Assembly (NCBI RefSeq): GCF_009765825.1
Contig: NZ_LMUR01000018.1
Location: 1,868,633 to 1,932,632, forward strand
DNA from: Granulicella sp. L60
Lineage (GTDB): Bacteria > Acidobacteriota > Terriglobia > Terriglobales > Acidobacteriaceae
Reading direction: 5' to 3'
Length of the DNA: 64,000 bases
Numbering within the stretch: position 1 is the stretch's first letter; the number at the start of each line of letters is the position of its first letter. The notes beneath the pieces are model-generated. The model saw only the letters and a program-made list of their open reading frames with translations. It was not told the DNA's origin and did no database searches. Position numbers and translations under genes: made by a program. Of the stretch, positions 25,676 through 34,065 are shown one piece after another.

Positions 25676-27724
25676 TTGTCCTCCACAGCCCCCATCTCGA
25701 TCACACCCGCCCCGCCGGAGAATCTCCCCAACCTCCACGACTTCTTCGCGCCCGGTGGCATCCTCTCCCGCTCCTCCCTCGCCTTCGAGCACCGTCGCGG
25801 CCAGTACGACATGGCCCGAGCCATCGAGTCCGCCTTCAAAGAAAAGCGTCACCTCATCGTCGAAGCCGGCACCGGCACCGGCAAAACCCTCGCCTACCTC
25901 CTGCCCGCTCTTCGCCTCGCCCGCGAACGCAACCAGCGCGTCATCATCTCCACCGGCACCAAAAACCTGCAGGAACAGCTCTACTTCAAAGACATCCCCT
26001 TCCTCGAATCCCTCCTCGGCTCGCTCAAAGTCTGCTACATGAAGGGCCGCGCCAACTACCTCTGCCGCCATAAGCTCTACGCCCTGCGCGACAACCCCCT
26101 CCTCAACGGCCTCGAAGAGATCGACCAGTTCCACCACATCGCCGCCTGGGAAAAGACCACCGAAACCGGCGACCGCGCCGAACTCGACCACCTCCCCGAG
26201 TCCTCCGCGCTCTGGCACAAGCTCGACGCCCGCACCGAAGTCTGCCTCGGCCAGACCTGCCCCGACTGGGAGCGCTGCTTCGTCACCACCATGCGTCGCA
26301 AGGCACTCGAGTCCGACATCGTCATCGTTAACCACCACCTCTTCTTCGCCGACCTCAACATCAAGCAGCAAGCCGCCAACGCACCCGACGCCGGCATCCT
26401 CCCCGAAGCCGCCGTCGTTATCTTCGACGAAGCCCACGAGCTAGAAGACGTCGCCTCCAACTACTTCGGCATCGGCCTCTCCACCCAGCGCATCGACGAG
26501 CTCACCCGCGACGTCGAGATCATGCTCAAGGCCAAACAAGCCAGCACCTCCGCCATCGAGAGCGCCTGCGCCACCCTCAAAGACCGCGCCCGCCTCTTCT
26601 TCTCCGTCCTCCCCGCCGACCCCGCCGGCATGCAGAACGGCGGCGGTCGCATGCCCTTCCTCCATCGCGAATCCTTCCTCGAAGAGTCCGGCGACACCTA
26701 CACCGCCACCCTCAACGCCCTCAACCGCCTCGAAGGCGAACTCGATCACCTCAAAAATGTCGAGGAGTCCTCCGGCCTGCGCAAACGCACCGCCGACATC
26801 CGCGCTCACCTCACCTTCCTCCTCGAATCCACCGACCGCAACACCGTCTTCTGGATCGAGCGCCGCTCCGCCGGAGGCGTCCGCAACCTCGCCCGAGGCG
26901 CAGCCCACGCGAGCTTCCACACCCACCTCCAAGCCACACCCATCGACGTCTCCGAACTCCTCACCTCCACCCTCTTCGACACCTACAACTCCGTCATCCT
27001 CACCTCCGCAACGCTAACCGTATCCGGCGGCTTCGACCACATCCGCCGCCGCCTCGGCCTCGTCAGCGCCCGCGAACTCGTCGTCCCCTCCCACTTCAAC
27101 TACGAAAAGCAAGCCCTCCTCTACCTTCCGCCCAACATGCCCGACCCCCGCGAGCCCGACTTCCCCGAGCGCGCCGCCGAGCGCATCCGCCGCGTCCTCG
27201 AGATCACCCAGGGCCGCGCCTTCTGTCTCTTCACCAGCTACTTCCAGATGCGCAACACCTACGAGCGCCTCCTCGCCGAACTCCCCTACCCACTCCTCCT
27301 CCACGGCACCGCCCCCCGCAACGTCCTGCTCCAACAGTTCCGCGACACCCCTAACGCCGTCCTCTTCGGCACCTCCTCCTTCTGGCAGGGAGTAGACGTC
27401 CAGGGCGAACAACTCTCCTGCGTCATCATCGACCGCCTCCCCTTCGCCGTCCCCTCCGACCCCATCGTCGAAGCCCGCATGGAGGCCATCGAAGCCCTCG
27501 GCGGCAAACCCTTCTTCGACTACCAGATCCCCAACGCCGTCATCACCCTCAAACAGGGCTTTGGCCGCCTCATCCGCTCCCTCAACGACCGCGGCGTCCT
27601 CATGCTCCTCGACCCCCGCATCCAGCGCCAGCGTTACGGCCGCATCTTCCTCGAATCCCTCCCACCCTACCGCCTCACCCAGGACATCGCCGACGTCGAA
27701 AAGTTCTTCAGCCCAAATCCGTAA
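25676..27724 (+). CDS. DinG/XPD-type ATP-dependent DNA helicase
   Basis: From about residue 20 the protein shows a superfamily 2 FeS helicase: FEHRRGQYDM, Walker A EAGTGTGKTLAYLLPAL, Cys residues around YLCRH, CLGQTC and ERC that could bind a 4Fe-4S cluster, DEAH in VVIFDEAHELEDVASN, and the C-terminal motifs SFWQGVDVQG, GFGRLIRSLNDRG. It unwinds DNA or R-loops during repair. The start is uncertain: I use TTG at 25676 because no in-frame ATG precedes the conserved NLHDFFAPGG region; frames extending to 24971 are antisense to the SDR. Confidence 0.9.
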   Translation: MSSTAPISITPAPPENLPNLHDFFAPGGILSRSSLAFEHRRGQYDMARAIESAFKEKRHLIVEAGTGTGKTLAYLLPALRLARERNQRVIISTGTKNLQEQLYFKDIPFLESLLGSLKVCYMKGRANYLCRHKLYALRDNPLLNGLEEIDQFHHIAAWEKTTETGDRAELDHLPESSALWHKLDARTEVCLGQTCPDWERCFVTTMRRKALESDIVIVNHHLFFADLNIKQQAANAPDAGILPEAAVVIFDEAHELEDVASNYFGIGLSTQRIDELTRDVEIMLKAKQASTSAIESACATLKDRARLFFSVLPADPAGMQNGGGRMPFLHRESFLEESGDTYTATLNALNRLEGELDHLKNVEESSGLRKRTADIRAHLTFLLESTDRNTVFWIERRSAGGVRNLARGAAHASFHTHLQATPIDVSELLTSTLFDTYNSVILTSATLTVSGGFDHIRRRLGLVSARELVVPSHFNYEKQALLYLPPNMPDPREPDFPERAAERIRRVLEITQGRAFCLFTSYFQMRNTYERLLAELPYPLLLHGTAPRNVLLQQFRDTPNAVLFGTSSFWQGVDVQGEQLSCVIIDRLPFAVPSDPIVEARMEAIEALGGKPFFDYQIPNAVITLKQGFGRLIRSLNDRGVLMLLDPRIQRQRYGRIFLESLPPYRLTQDIADVEKFFSPNP

Positions 27725-27813
27725 GCGGCCCCCTAAGCAACCTAGCCCTCCCAATACAGCGCCGTCATCCGATCAACTAGATCCATCCGCTATGATGGAC
27801 GACGGAGAAATCA

Positions 27814-28968
27814 ATGACCAAGGGCCACACCATGACGCGCCGCTCCTTCCTATCTACCGCCGCCGCAACTCTCGCCGCAACCCAGCTCCCAGCCGCCGAC
27901 TCCACCGAATCCCTCGTCTACCTCGGCTCCACCGACAACAAGGACAACGGCCCCGGCATCCACGCCGCCCTCTGGAACTCTCACACCGGCACCCTCTCCA
28001 ACCTCCGCCTCGTCAGCCCCGCCATCTCCGCCGGATTCCTCGCCTCCAGCAACATCGGTGGCACCCGCCTCCTCTTCGCAGGCCACCAGGCCGCACCCAA
28101 GGTCGGAGCACTCAGCTCCTTCCGCATCGCCCCCTCCGGCGACCTCACCCTCATCAACACCGTCACCACGCCCGACTTCGACATGGTCCACCTCGCGCTC
28201 GACCACACCCAGCGCTGCATCGTCGCTGCCAGCTACGGCAGCGGCAAGATCCTCTCCGTCACCATCGCACCCGACGGTCACCTCTCCGCTCCCGTCAGCC
28301 AGTTCCAGCTCTCCGGCAGCGGCCCCATCGCCTCCCGTCAAAAATCCCCGCACGCCCACGGCGTCTGCATCTCGCCCGACAATCGCTTCGCCCTCATCAA
28401 CGACCTCGGCACCGACCGCATCATGGTCTACAAGCTCGACGCCTCCACCGCCACCCTCACCCCCAACGACCCTCCCTACTTCAAAGCCACACCCGGCGCT
28501 GGCCCGCGCCACCTAGCCTTCCACCCCAACGGCAAGTGGGCCTACAGCGTCAACGAGCTCGACTCCACCCTCACCCTCCTCCACTGGAACGCCTCCGCCG
28601 GCACCCTCACCCAGGTAGCCAGCACCCCCACCCTACCAGTCGGCGGCGACGTAGCCAACAACCGCGCCGGCGAGGTCGTCATCGACAAGACCGGCCGCAT
28701 CCTCTACTCCTGCAACCGCGGAGCCGTCGAAGATCTCATCGTCTACACCATCGGCTCCGACGGCCATCTCACCCTCGTCGAACGCCAGCCCCTCAACGGC
28801 AAAGAGGCTCGCCACTTCGCCATCTCTCCCGACGGCGGCTTCTTCCTCGTCGCCGAACAGTTCTCCAACCAGGTCGCCGTCTTCACCCGCAACCGCCAAA
28901 CCGGAGTCATCGCGTCCACACCGAACCACTACGAAGTCACCAACGCCTCCTGCGTCCTCTTCGTCTAG
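27814..28968 (+). CDS. Lactonase-like seven-bladed beta-propeller protein
   Basis: The 384-residue protein begins with a twin-arginine-like signal TRRSFLSTAAATLAATQLPAAD, so it is probably exported. The rest is a beta-propeller with repeats of the 6-phosphogluconolactonase (cycloisomerase 2) family: PHAHGVCISPDNRFALINDLGTDRI, GPRHLAFHPNGKWAYSVNELDSTL and EARHFAISPDGGFFLVAEQ. A GGAG lies just before the ATG at 27814; the second Met (27832) is also possible. Family members include 6-phosphogluconolactonase and muconate lactonizers; the substrate here is unknown. Confidence 0.88.
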   Translation: MTKGHTMTRRSFLSTAAATLAATQLPAADSTESLVYLGSTDNKDNGPGIHAALWNSHTGTLSNLRLVSPAISAGFLASSNIGGTRLLFAGHQAAPKVGALSSFRIAPSGDLTLINTVTTPDFDMVHLALDHTQRCIVAASYGSGKILSVTIAPDGHLSAPVSQFQLSGSGPIASRQKSPHAHGVCISPDNRFALINDLGTDRIMVYKLDASTATLTPNDPPYFKATPGAGPRHLAFHPNGKWAYSVNELDSTLTLLHWNASAGTLTQVASTPTLPVGGDVANNRAGEVVIDKTGRILYSCNRGAVEDLIVYTIGSDGHLTLVERQPLNGKEARHFAISPDGGFFLVAEQFSNQVAVFTRNRQTGVIASTPNHYEVTNASCVLFV

Positions 28969-28976
28969 CACGCTCT

Positions 28977-29089
28977 CCCGATGGTCGATAGCAAAAATCC
29001 CCAAGCGACCAACGGGAGCCGCACCCAAAGGGGGTATACAAGTCACGAAGTGACCACCCTCCGTGCAGGAGGCCCAGCCGGCAGGCTGC
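28977..29089. repeat. Nested-palindrome element, copy B (truncated)
   Basis: This copy keeps the inner arm (CTCCCGATGGTCG...CGACCAACGGGAG) and the right middle arm GTCACGAAGTGACCACCCTCCGTGCAGGAGG but lacks the left middle and outer arms. It follows the lactonase stop directly. Confidence 0.85.
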
Positions 29090-29151
29090 ATCTCTTCACC
29101 AAAAAATCACCAAAAATCACCAAAAGAGTAGCGACTAAAATAGAACCACCC

Positions 29152-29400
29152 ATGGGACGCAACCTCTACATCCTCGCCGGCACCCTCATCTTTCTGGCCC
29201 TCGTCTCCGTCGGCGTCTCCTTCACCAACATCGCCCAGCAGCCCGGCTCCCCCGGCGACGCCGCCCTCTGGCGCACCATGGGCCTCGGCCTCGGCGTCGT
29301 CGGCCTCCTCATCGCCCTCGCCGGCATCCTCTCCTCCCTCTTCGAGCAGGCCGAGCGCCGCGACGAAGAGGCCCGCCGCGCCAAACGCCGCCGCTCCTAG
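29152..29400 (+). CDS. Small two-helix membrane protein
   Basis: From the ATG at 29152 the 82-residue product has two membrane segments (residues 6-24, NLYILAGTLIFLALVSVGVS; and about 43-61, LGLGVVGLLIALAGILSSL), then a basic tail QAERRDEEARRAKRRRS. Longer frames extend into the palindromic element and are artefacts. No family recognised; it may be a small stress or envelope protein. It is 143 bases upstream of queD, same strand. Confidence 0.7.
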   Translation: MGRNLYILAGTLIFLALVSVGVSFTNIAQQPGSPGDAALWRTMGLGLGVVGLLIALAGILSSLFEQAERRDEEARRAKRRRS

Positions 29401-29543
29401 CCACCAGCACCCCACCCCGCCCAGCACCCTCCCCCAGCCGTAAAACGGTACAATCGAAACAGGCTGCCGCCACGTCCTCCAGCCCTCCAAACCCACTCCG
29501 ACGCGGCCATCGAACGCTCCTAATCGAAGGGACTCCCAGAATC

Positions 29544-29924
29544 ATGTTTGAAGTAACCGTAGAAGCCGGCTTCTCCTCCGGCCACTACCTCCGCAACTAC
29601 CGTGGCAAGTGCGAGAACCCGCACGGCCACAACTACAAGGTCTTCGTCACCCTCGTGGGCGAAAAGCTCGACGAAGCCGGCATGCTCCTCGACTTCAAGC
29701 TCCTCAAACAGGTCATGCGCCCCACCGTCGAATACCTCGATCACAAGATGATCAACGACCTCAAGCCCTTCGACGAAGAGCTCAATCCCTCTGCCGAAAA
29801 CCTCGCCATGTACTTCTTTCACCAGACCAGCGCCCAGCTTCACGAGATGACCTCCGGTCGCGTCCGCGTCAAAGACTGCACCATCTACGAGACCGACACC
29901 AGCTTCGCCCGCTACTACGAATAA
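29544..29924 (+). CDS. queD: 6-carboxy-5,6,7,8-tetrahydropterin synthase
   Basis: QueD turns dihydroneopterin triphosphate into 6-carboxy-tetrahydropterin, the second step of queuosine precursor synthesis. The 126-residue protein has zinc ligands H14, H27 and H29 (GHYLRNYRGKCENPHGHNY) and catalytic C23 in the C-x3-HGH motif typical of QueD rather than eukaryotic PTPS. The queC gene is at 8062-8763. The two steps are in separate transcription units here. I looked for and did not see a preQ1 riboswitch in the 143-base leader. Confidence 0.94.
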   Translation: MFEVTVEAGFSSGHYLRNYRGKCENPHGHNYKVFVTLVGEKLDEAGMLLDFKLLKQVMRPTVEYLDHKMINDLKPFDEELNPSAENLAMYFFHQTSAQLHEMTSGRVRVKDCTIYETDTSFARYYE

Positions 29925-30115
29925 GCCGCCGAATCCGCTCATCGCCACAACCGCCGCATACCAAACGCAAAACACCCCTCCGGTCCACGTGACCCGGAGG
30001 CACCGCAGCGCATCTTACGGCAAGATGACCATGAGATAGGCGATAGCCAAGCTTTAGCGAAGATAGAGCCAAGCTCGACAGCACACATAAAACCAGACAG
30101 TTTGAGGTGGGTTTG

Positions 30116-30604
30116 ATGACCGAAGTAGAGACAGCACAAAAGAACACACACGCCCGCTCCCTGGCCAAAGGCCTCCTCGCCGGCCTCATCGGCGGCCTCG
30201 CCGCCACTGCGGTCAAGACCTTCGCCGAAAAGATCTACCCGCCCCGCACCCACGGCGAACCCGAGCCCTCCGCCGTCCTGGCCGACAAGCTCGCCGGGCA
30301 CCACCTCACCGGCGCCCAGCAGGACGCCGCCGTCGAGACCATCCAATGGGGCTTCGGCGCCCTTACCGGCGCCGCCTACGGCGCCCTCGCCGAGTACTAT
30401 CCTGCCGCCACCGCCAAAGACGGAGCAGGCTTCGGCATGGCCCTCGCCTCCCTCACCCACGAGACCGCCCTCCCCGCCATGGGCCTCTCCGCCGACCCCA
30501 ACGACCAGACCACCCGCGAGCGCACCAGCGAAATGGCCACCCACGTCGTCTACGGCATGGTCACCGAGACCGTAAGACGAGTCGTCCGCAAGCTCCTCGG
30601 ATAA
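30116..30604 (+). CDS. DUF1440-type small membrane protein
   Basis: I choose the ATG at 30116 because GAGGTGG lies 5 bases before it; a GTG at 30107 is inside that site. The 162-residue protein has glycine-rich membrane helices (LLAGLIGGLAATAVKTFAEKI; FGALTGAAYGALAEYYP), with HHLTGAQQDAA and a late THVVYGMVTETVRRVVRKLL. The pattern fits the DUF1440/YagU-like membrane protein family, function unknown. It is a single-gene unit after queD. Confidence 0.72.
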   Translation: MTEVETAQKNTHARSLAKGLLAGLIGGLAATAVKTFAEKIYPPRTHGEPEPSAVLADKLAGHHLTGAQQDAAVETIQWGFGALTGAAYGALAEYYPAATAKDGAGFGMALASLTHETALPAMGLSADPNDQTTRERTSEMATHVVYGMVTETVRRVVRKLLG

Positions 30605-30707
30605 CCCCGCACCCCCACGCCCCGCTGCCTGCGGTCCCAAACCACCGCAGGCAGCCACATCCTCACCACCTAAATACCACTTAAAACCGTCCAAAAACCA
30701 CTAGTCC

Positions 30708-30935
<228 letters not shown>

Positions 30936-31003
30936 GCCTTTGCCTGTTCTTGTTCCTCAAGCCAAATAGCCCCAACCCTTGTGTCCACCATCTCCGCCAA
31001 GAA

Positions 31004-31029
31004 AGGGGCTTTAGCCCCTGGGGTATGCC
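31004..31029. repeat. GGGGCTTTAGCCCC palindrome copy
   Basis: AAGGGGCTTTAGCCCCTGGGGTATGCC nearly repeats the sequence at 4608-4633. Confidence 0.8.
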
Positions 31030-31202
31030 TTCTCGTCTCCGCCACAACTCAAAGCCCACCAAAAACCTGTCAAGCCCCACCCCACCCTAAATCCTTCCCA
31101 TACAGCAAGATAGCCCTTGCGTAGAAGTTACCCTCCATCAGCTATCCTTTAACTAAGGATCAAATAAGCAAATCAAGATACGCAGAGGAACGATCTCCTT
31201 TA

Positions 31203-31322
31203 TTTAGAAATATTTACCCGTATCCCCTTTGTTTGGAATATTTTGCAAGGATCAAAAATCGCATCTCGCTGCAAATAAAGCACTTGAGATGGGGTACCCC
31301 CAGGGGTGGGGGTACCCCATCT
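31203..31322 (+). repeat. ~120-bp upstream element, copy 1
   Basis: Conserved blocks AAATATTTACCCG, GAATATTTTGCAAGGA-C-AAAATCGCA and ACCCCCAGGGG-GGGGGTACCCC also occur at 63142-63262. Within it GGGGTACCCC repeats form a palindrome. It ends 36 bases before the ATG of the serine hydrolase; the other copy ends 37 bases before the next gene it precedes. Confidence 0.8.
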
Positions 31323-31342
31323 GGCCTCTCGGTACAGTGCCT

Positions 31343-31348
31343 GATAAT
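31343..31348 (+). promoter_or_regulatory. -10-like box before the serine hydrolase
   Basis: GATAAT at 31343-31348 lies 9 bases before the ATG at 31358. No strong Shine-Dalgarno is seen between them. This fits a nearly leaderless transcript. Confidence 0.45.
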
Positions 31349-31357
31349 CTTCCGATC

Positions 31358-32824
31358 ATGAAGATCGTGAACGAGATCAAGAGCAAGCGACGAATGAAGG
31401 CAGTTTGGGCAGCAGGACTAGCTTGCGCGGCAGCAATCACCGCGTCACCGCTCAGGTCTCAGACCGTGGAAAACACCCTCGCCGTCGCGACCGCCACCAA
31501 GGTCGATGCCGCCGCCGCCGCCGTCCTCAGCACCACCGGAGTCCCCAGCGCCTCCCTCGCCATCGTGCAGGGCGGCAAAATCACCTACGCCAAAGCCTAC
31601 GGCGAAGCCCGGCTCGAGCCAAAAATGGCCGCCGAGCCCCAGATGCAGTACTCCATCGGCTCTGTCAGCAAGCAGTTCACCGCCGCGCTCATCCTTCTCC
31701 TCACGCAGGACGGCAAGCTGAAGCTCGACGATCCCGTCGGCAAGTACCTGCCCACGCTCACCCGGGCCAACGACATCACCATCCGTCAGGTCCTCTCCAT
31801 GACCTCCGGATATCAGGACTTCTGGCCCGAAGACTACGTCATGACCTCCATGATGAAGCCCGCCGATCCCCAGAAGATCCTCGACGGATGGGCTCGCAAA
31901 CCGCTCGACTTCGAGCCCGGAACCGAGTGGCAGTACTCGAACACCAACTACGTCGTCGCCGGGCGCATCGCCGAGATCGTCGGCGGCAAGCCTCTCACCG
32001 ACCAGCTCCAGGAGAGAATCTTCCAGCCCCTCAAGATGACCGGCGTATTCAACTCCGACGCCAGCCGCCTCCCACCCAACGACCCCACTGGCTACTACCA
32101 ACACGCCCTCGGACCCCTGCGCCCCGCCCCGCAGGAGGGCCAGGGCTGGATGTTCGCCGCCGGAGAGCTGGCCATGCCCGCCAGCGACCTCGCCCGATGG
32201 AACATCAGTATCATGAACCGGTCGCTCCTCAGTGCCGCCTCGTACGAAGAGATGTTCACCGAGGTCAAACTAAAGAACGGCAAGGGCTCAGAATACGGAC
32301 TGGGCGTCCAGGTCGGAACGATCAACGGCCATCGCTACATCGAACACAGCGGCGAGGTCTCAGGATTCGTCTCGGAGAATCTAGTCCTTCCCGATGACAA
32401 AGTTGCGATAACCGTCCTGACCAACGAGGACGCCTCCAGCGCAGCCGGTGCCATCCGGCGGAAGATCATGCCCCTCGTCCTCGAGTCCACCACCCCCGCC
32501 GCGGCCTCAAACAGTGCAACCGCAGCCGCCGAAAAAAGAGCGCTCGAAATCTTCACCGGGCTGCAGAACGGACAGCTCGACCGCTCGCAACTCACCCCGC
32601 TCTGCGACGCCTACTTCACGCCCGAAGCGATCGCAGACTTCGCCTCAAGCCTCAAGCCGCTCGGCGCTCCGGACAGCTTCAAACAGGCAGTGGAAGAGAA
32701 GCGCGGAGGCATGACCTTCCGCGTCTTCAACCTGACCTTCGCCGACAAACGCGTAAGAGTCACAACCTACGAAGAACCAGACGGCAAGCTGGAACAGTAC
32801 CTCGTCATTCCATCCGTCAACTGA
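31358..32824 (+). CDS. Secreted serine beta-lactamase-like hydrolase
   Basis: The beta-lactamase/transpeptidase-like protein has an N-terminal signal (MKAVWAAGLACAAAITASPLRS, in-frame Met at 31394) and the serine active site SVSK (SIGSVSKQFTAALI), the Tyr of YSNTNY and EHSGEVSGF as the third motif (H-S-G in place of KTG). The C-terminal ~100 residues form an extra domain (EIFTGLQNGQLDRSQLTPLCDAYF) often found in esterase-type members. It may be a D-aminopeptidase or esterase. The start is 31358 or 31394; frames back to 31229 run into the upstream element. Confidence 0.87.
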   Translation: MKIVNEIKSKRRMKAVWAAGLACAAAITASPLRSQTVENTLAVATATKVDAAAAAVLSTTGVPSASLAIVQGGKITYAKAYGEARLEPKMAAEPQMQYSIGSVSKQFTAALILLLTQDGKLKLDDPVGKYLPTLTRANDITIRQVLSMTSGYQDFWPEDYVMTSMMKPADPQKILDGWARKPLDFEPGTEWQYSNTNYVVAGRIAEIVGGKPLTDQLQERIFQPLKMTGVFNSDASRLPPNDPTGYYQHALGPLRPAPQEGQGWMFAAGELAMPASDLARWNISIMNRSLLSAASYEEMFTEVKLKNGKGSEYGLGVQVGTINGHRYIEHSGEVSGFVSENLVLPDDKVAITVLTNEDASSAAGAIRRKIMPLVLESTTPAAASNSATAAAEKRALEIFTGLQNGQLDRSQLTPLCDAYFTPEAIADFASSLKPLGAPDSFKQAVEEKRGGMTFRVFNLTFADKRVRVTTYEEPDGKLEQYLVIPSVN

Positions 32825-32864
32825 CAACTGAGGATGCTTCCGTTCTTCCGCCAGATGGAGAAGA

Positions 32865-33950
32865 CTACTTCTTCTCCGTCTGAGCCATAAAGTCGATCAG
32901 GTAGTTCTTCCAGACCGCCGCCTGCGTATGAGTTCCGTGACCGCGAGTAGCGTCCGAGATCGGAATCAGGATGAACTTCGCATGCGGCATCTGCCCGACC
33001 ATCTTCTCGGCGATGCCAAGCTCAGGCGGATTGATGAAGTCGTCCGCAGAGTTGATCCAAAGCACCGGCGCTGTAATCGTGGAGAGCTTCGGCGCAGGAT
33101 TGTAGTTGCGCGACGCGTTCACGTAGTACAGAAAGTCGTTCGCATCCGTGTGCGCGATGCTCGCCGTCATTACGCGGTCCACATACGCCTCCGCTTGCGC
33201 GCGAGTAGGAAAGTTCTTCTGCATCTGCAGCGGCACAGAGCCCGCAATGACGATCAGGTCGTTCGCTCCGCGCAGTCCCTCGGCCGGTTCGGTTGTGTAC
33301 TCGCCGTCCTTCCATGCGGGATCGTGCTTGATCGACTCCATCGCCATGTAACGCCACATGCGGTTGCGTCCAGCCAGCTCAACCGGCAGGCAGGCAAACG
33401 GAGCCAGCGCATCGGAGAACTGCGGATACGTCTCGCCCCAGACGAACGACTGCATGCATCCCATCGAAGTCCCAAGGATCAGGCGAAGATGGTCGACATG
33501 CAAACCCTCGACCAGCATCGTGTGCTGCGACGCAACCATGTCATCGTAGTCATACTGCGGGAAGTGCATGTGAAGTCCATCGGACGGCTTGCTGGACTCA
33601 CCATGTCCAATATCGTCGGGCAGGATGATGAAGTATTTCGTGATGTCGAACGGCTGCCCAGGGCCGAAGAGCACATCGGAGAAGACAGGACTCATCAGCG
33701 AGTGCGCACTGCCCCCAGTTCCGTGAAGCAGCAGGATGGCATTATCGGTATGGCCCGACGCATCCTTATGCGGCGTACCAAGAGTGAGGTAGTGAAGATG
33801 CAGCTTCTCAAGCGTCTCACCATCCTTGAAGTGGAAGTTCGATATGTCGTACGCGCCATCCTTGGTCGGCCACTGCGTGGCGGCATGCGGAGCCTGGGCT
33901 GAGGCGATAGAGGCGGAGAGAAGGGCAAGGAGAAAGAGGCGGTTGGTCAT
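32865..33950 (-). CDS. Secreted MetX-like alpha/beta hydrolase
   Basis: A signal peptide (MTNRLFLLALLSASIASAQA) precedes an alpha/beta-hydrolase of the homoserine O-acetyltransferase (MetX) family: AILLLHGTGGSAHSLM, a nucleophile elbow GTSMGCMQSF, DDFINPPELG (acid) and HGTHTQ (His). MetX enzymes are cytoplasmic; a signal peptide argues this member acts outside the cytoplasm, so I do not assign metX. The 361-residue length is normal. It is convergent with the hydrolase gene and follows the M61 peptidase on the same strand, with a terminator hairpin between. Confidence 0.82.
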   Translation of the reverse strand: MTNRLFLLALLSASIASAQAPHAATQWPTKDGAYDISNFHFKDGETLEKLHLHYLTLGTPHKDASGHTDNAILLLHGTGGSAHSLMSPVFSDVLFGPGQPFDITKYFIILPDDIGHGESSKPSDGLHMHFPQYDYDDMVASQHTMLVEGLHVDHLRLILGTSMGCMQSFVWGETYPQFSDALAPFACLPVELAGRNRMWRYMAMESIKHDPAWKDGEYTTEPAEGLRGANDLIVIAGSVPLQMQKNFPTRAQAEAYVDRVMTASIAHTDANDFLYYVNASRNYNPAPKLSTITAPVLWINSADDFINPPELGIAEKMVGQMPHAKFILIPISDATRGHGTHTQAAVWKNYLIDFMAQTEKK

Positions 33951-34014
33951 GTAACTCCTGTCGTCACATTCTTGGCAATGCGGGTAGCTGTTCTCACGCT
34001 ACTCCGGAAGAGAT

Positions 34015-34046
34015 AACGGCGTGGAGTACATAAGCTCCACGCCGTT
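34015..34046 (-). terminator. Hairpin terminator after the M61 peptidase gene
   Basis: AACGGCGTGGAG/CTCCACGCCGTT (34015-34026 and 34035-34046) form a perfect 12-bp stem with an 8-base loop, 20 bases past the peptidase stop. The T-run on the minus strand is weak. Confidence 0.65.
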
Positions 34047-34065
34047 TCTAGTTCATCTCCGCTGG

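Noticed and set aside
29401..29543. preQ1 riboswitch before queD
   Set aside because: The leader has no CUA-rich aptamer pattern or A-rich tail that I can recognise.
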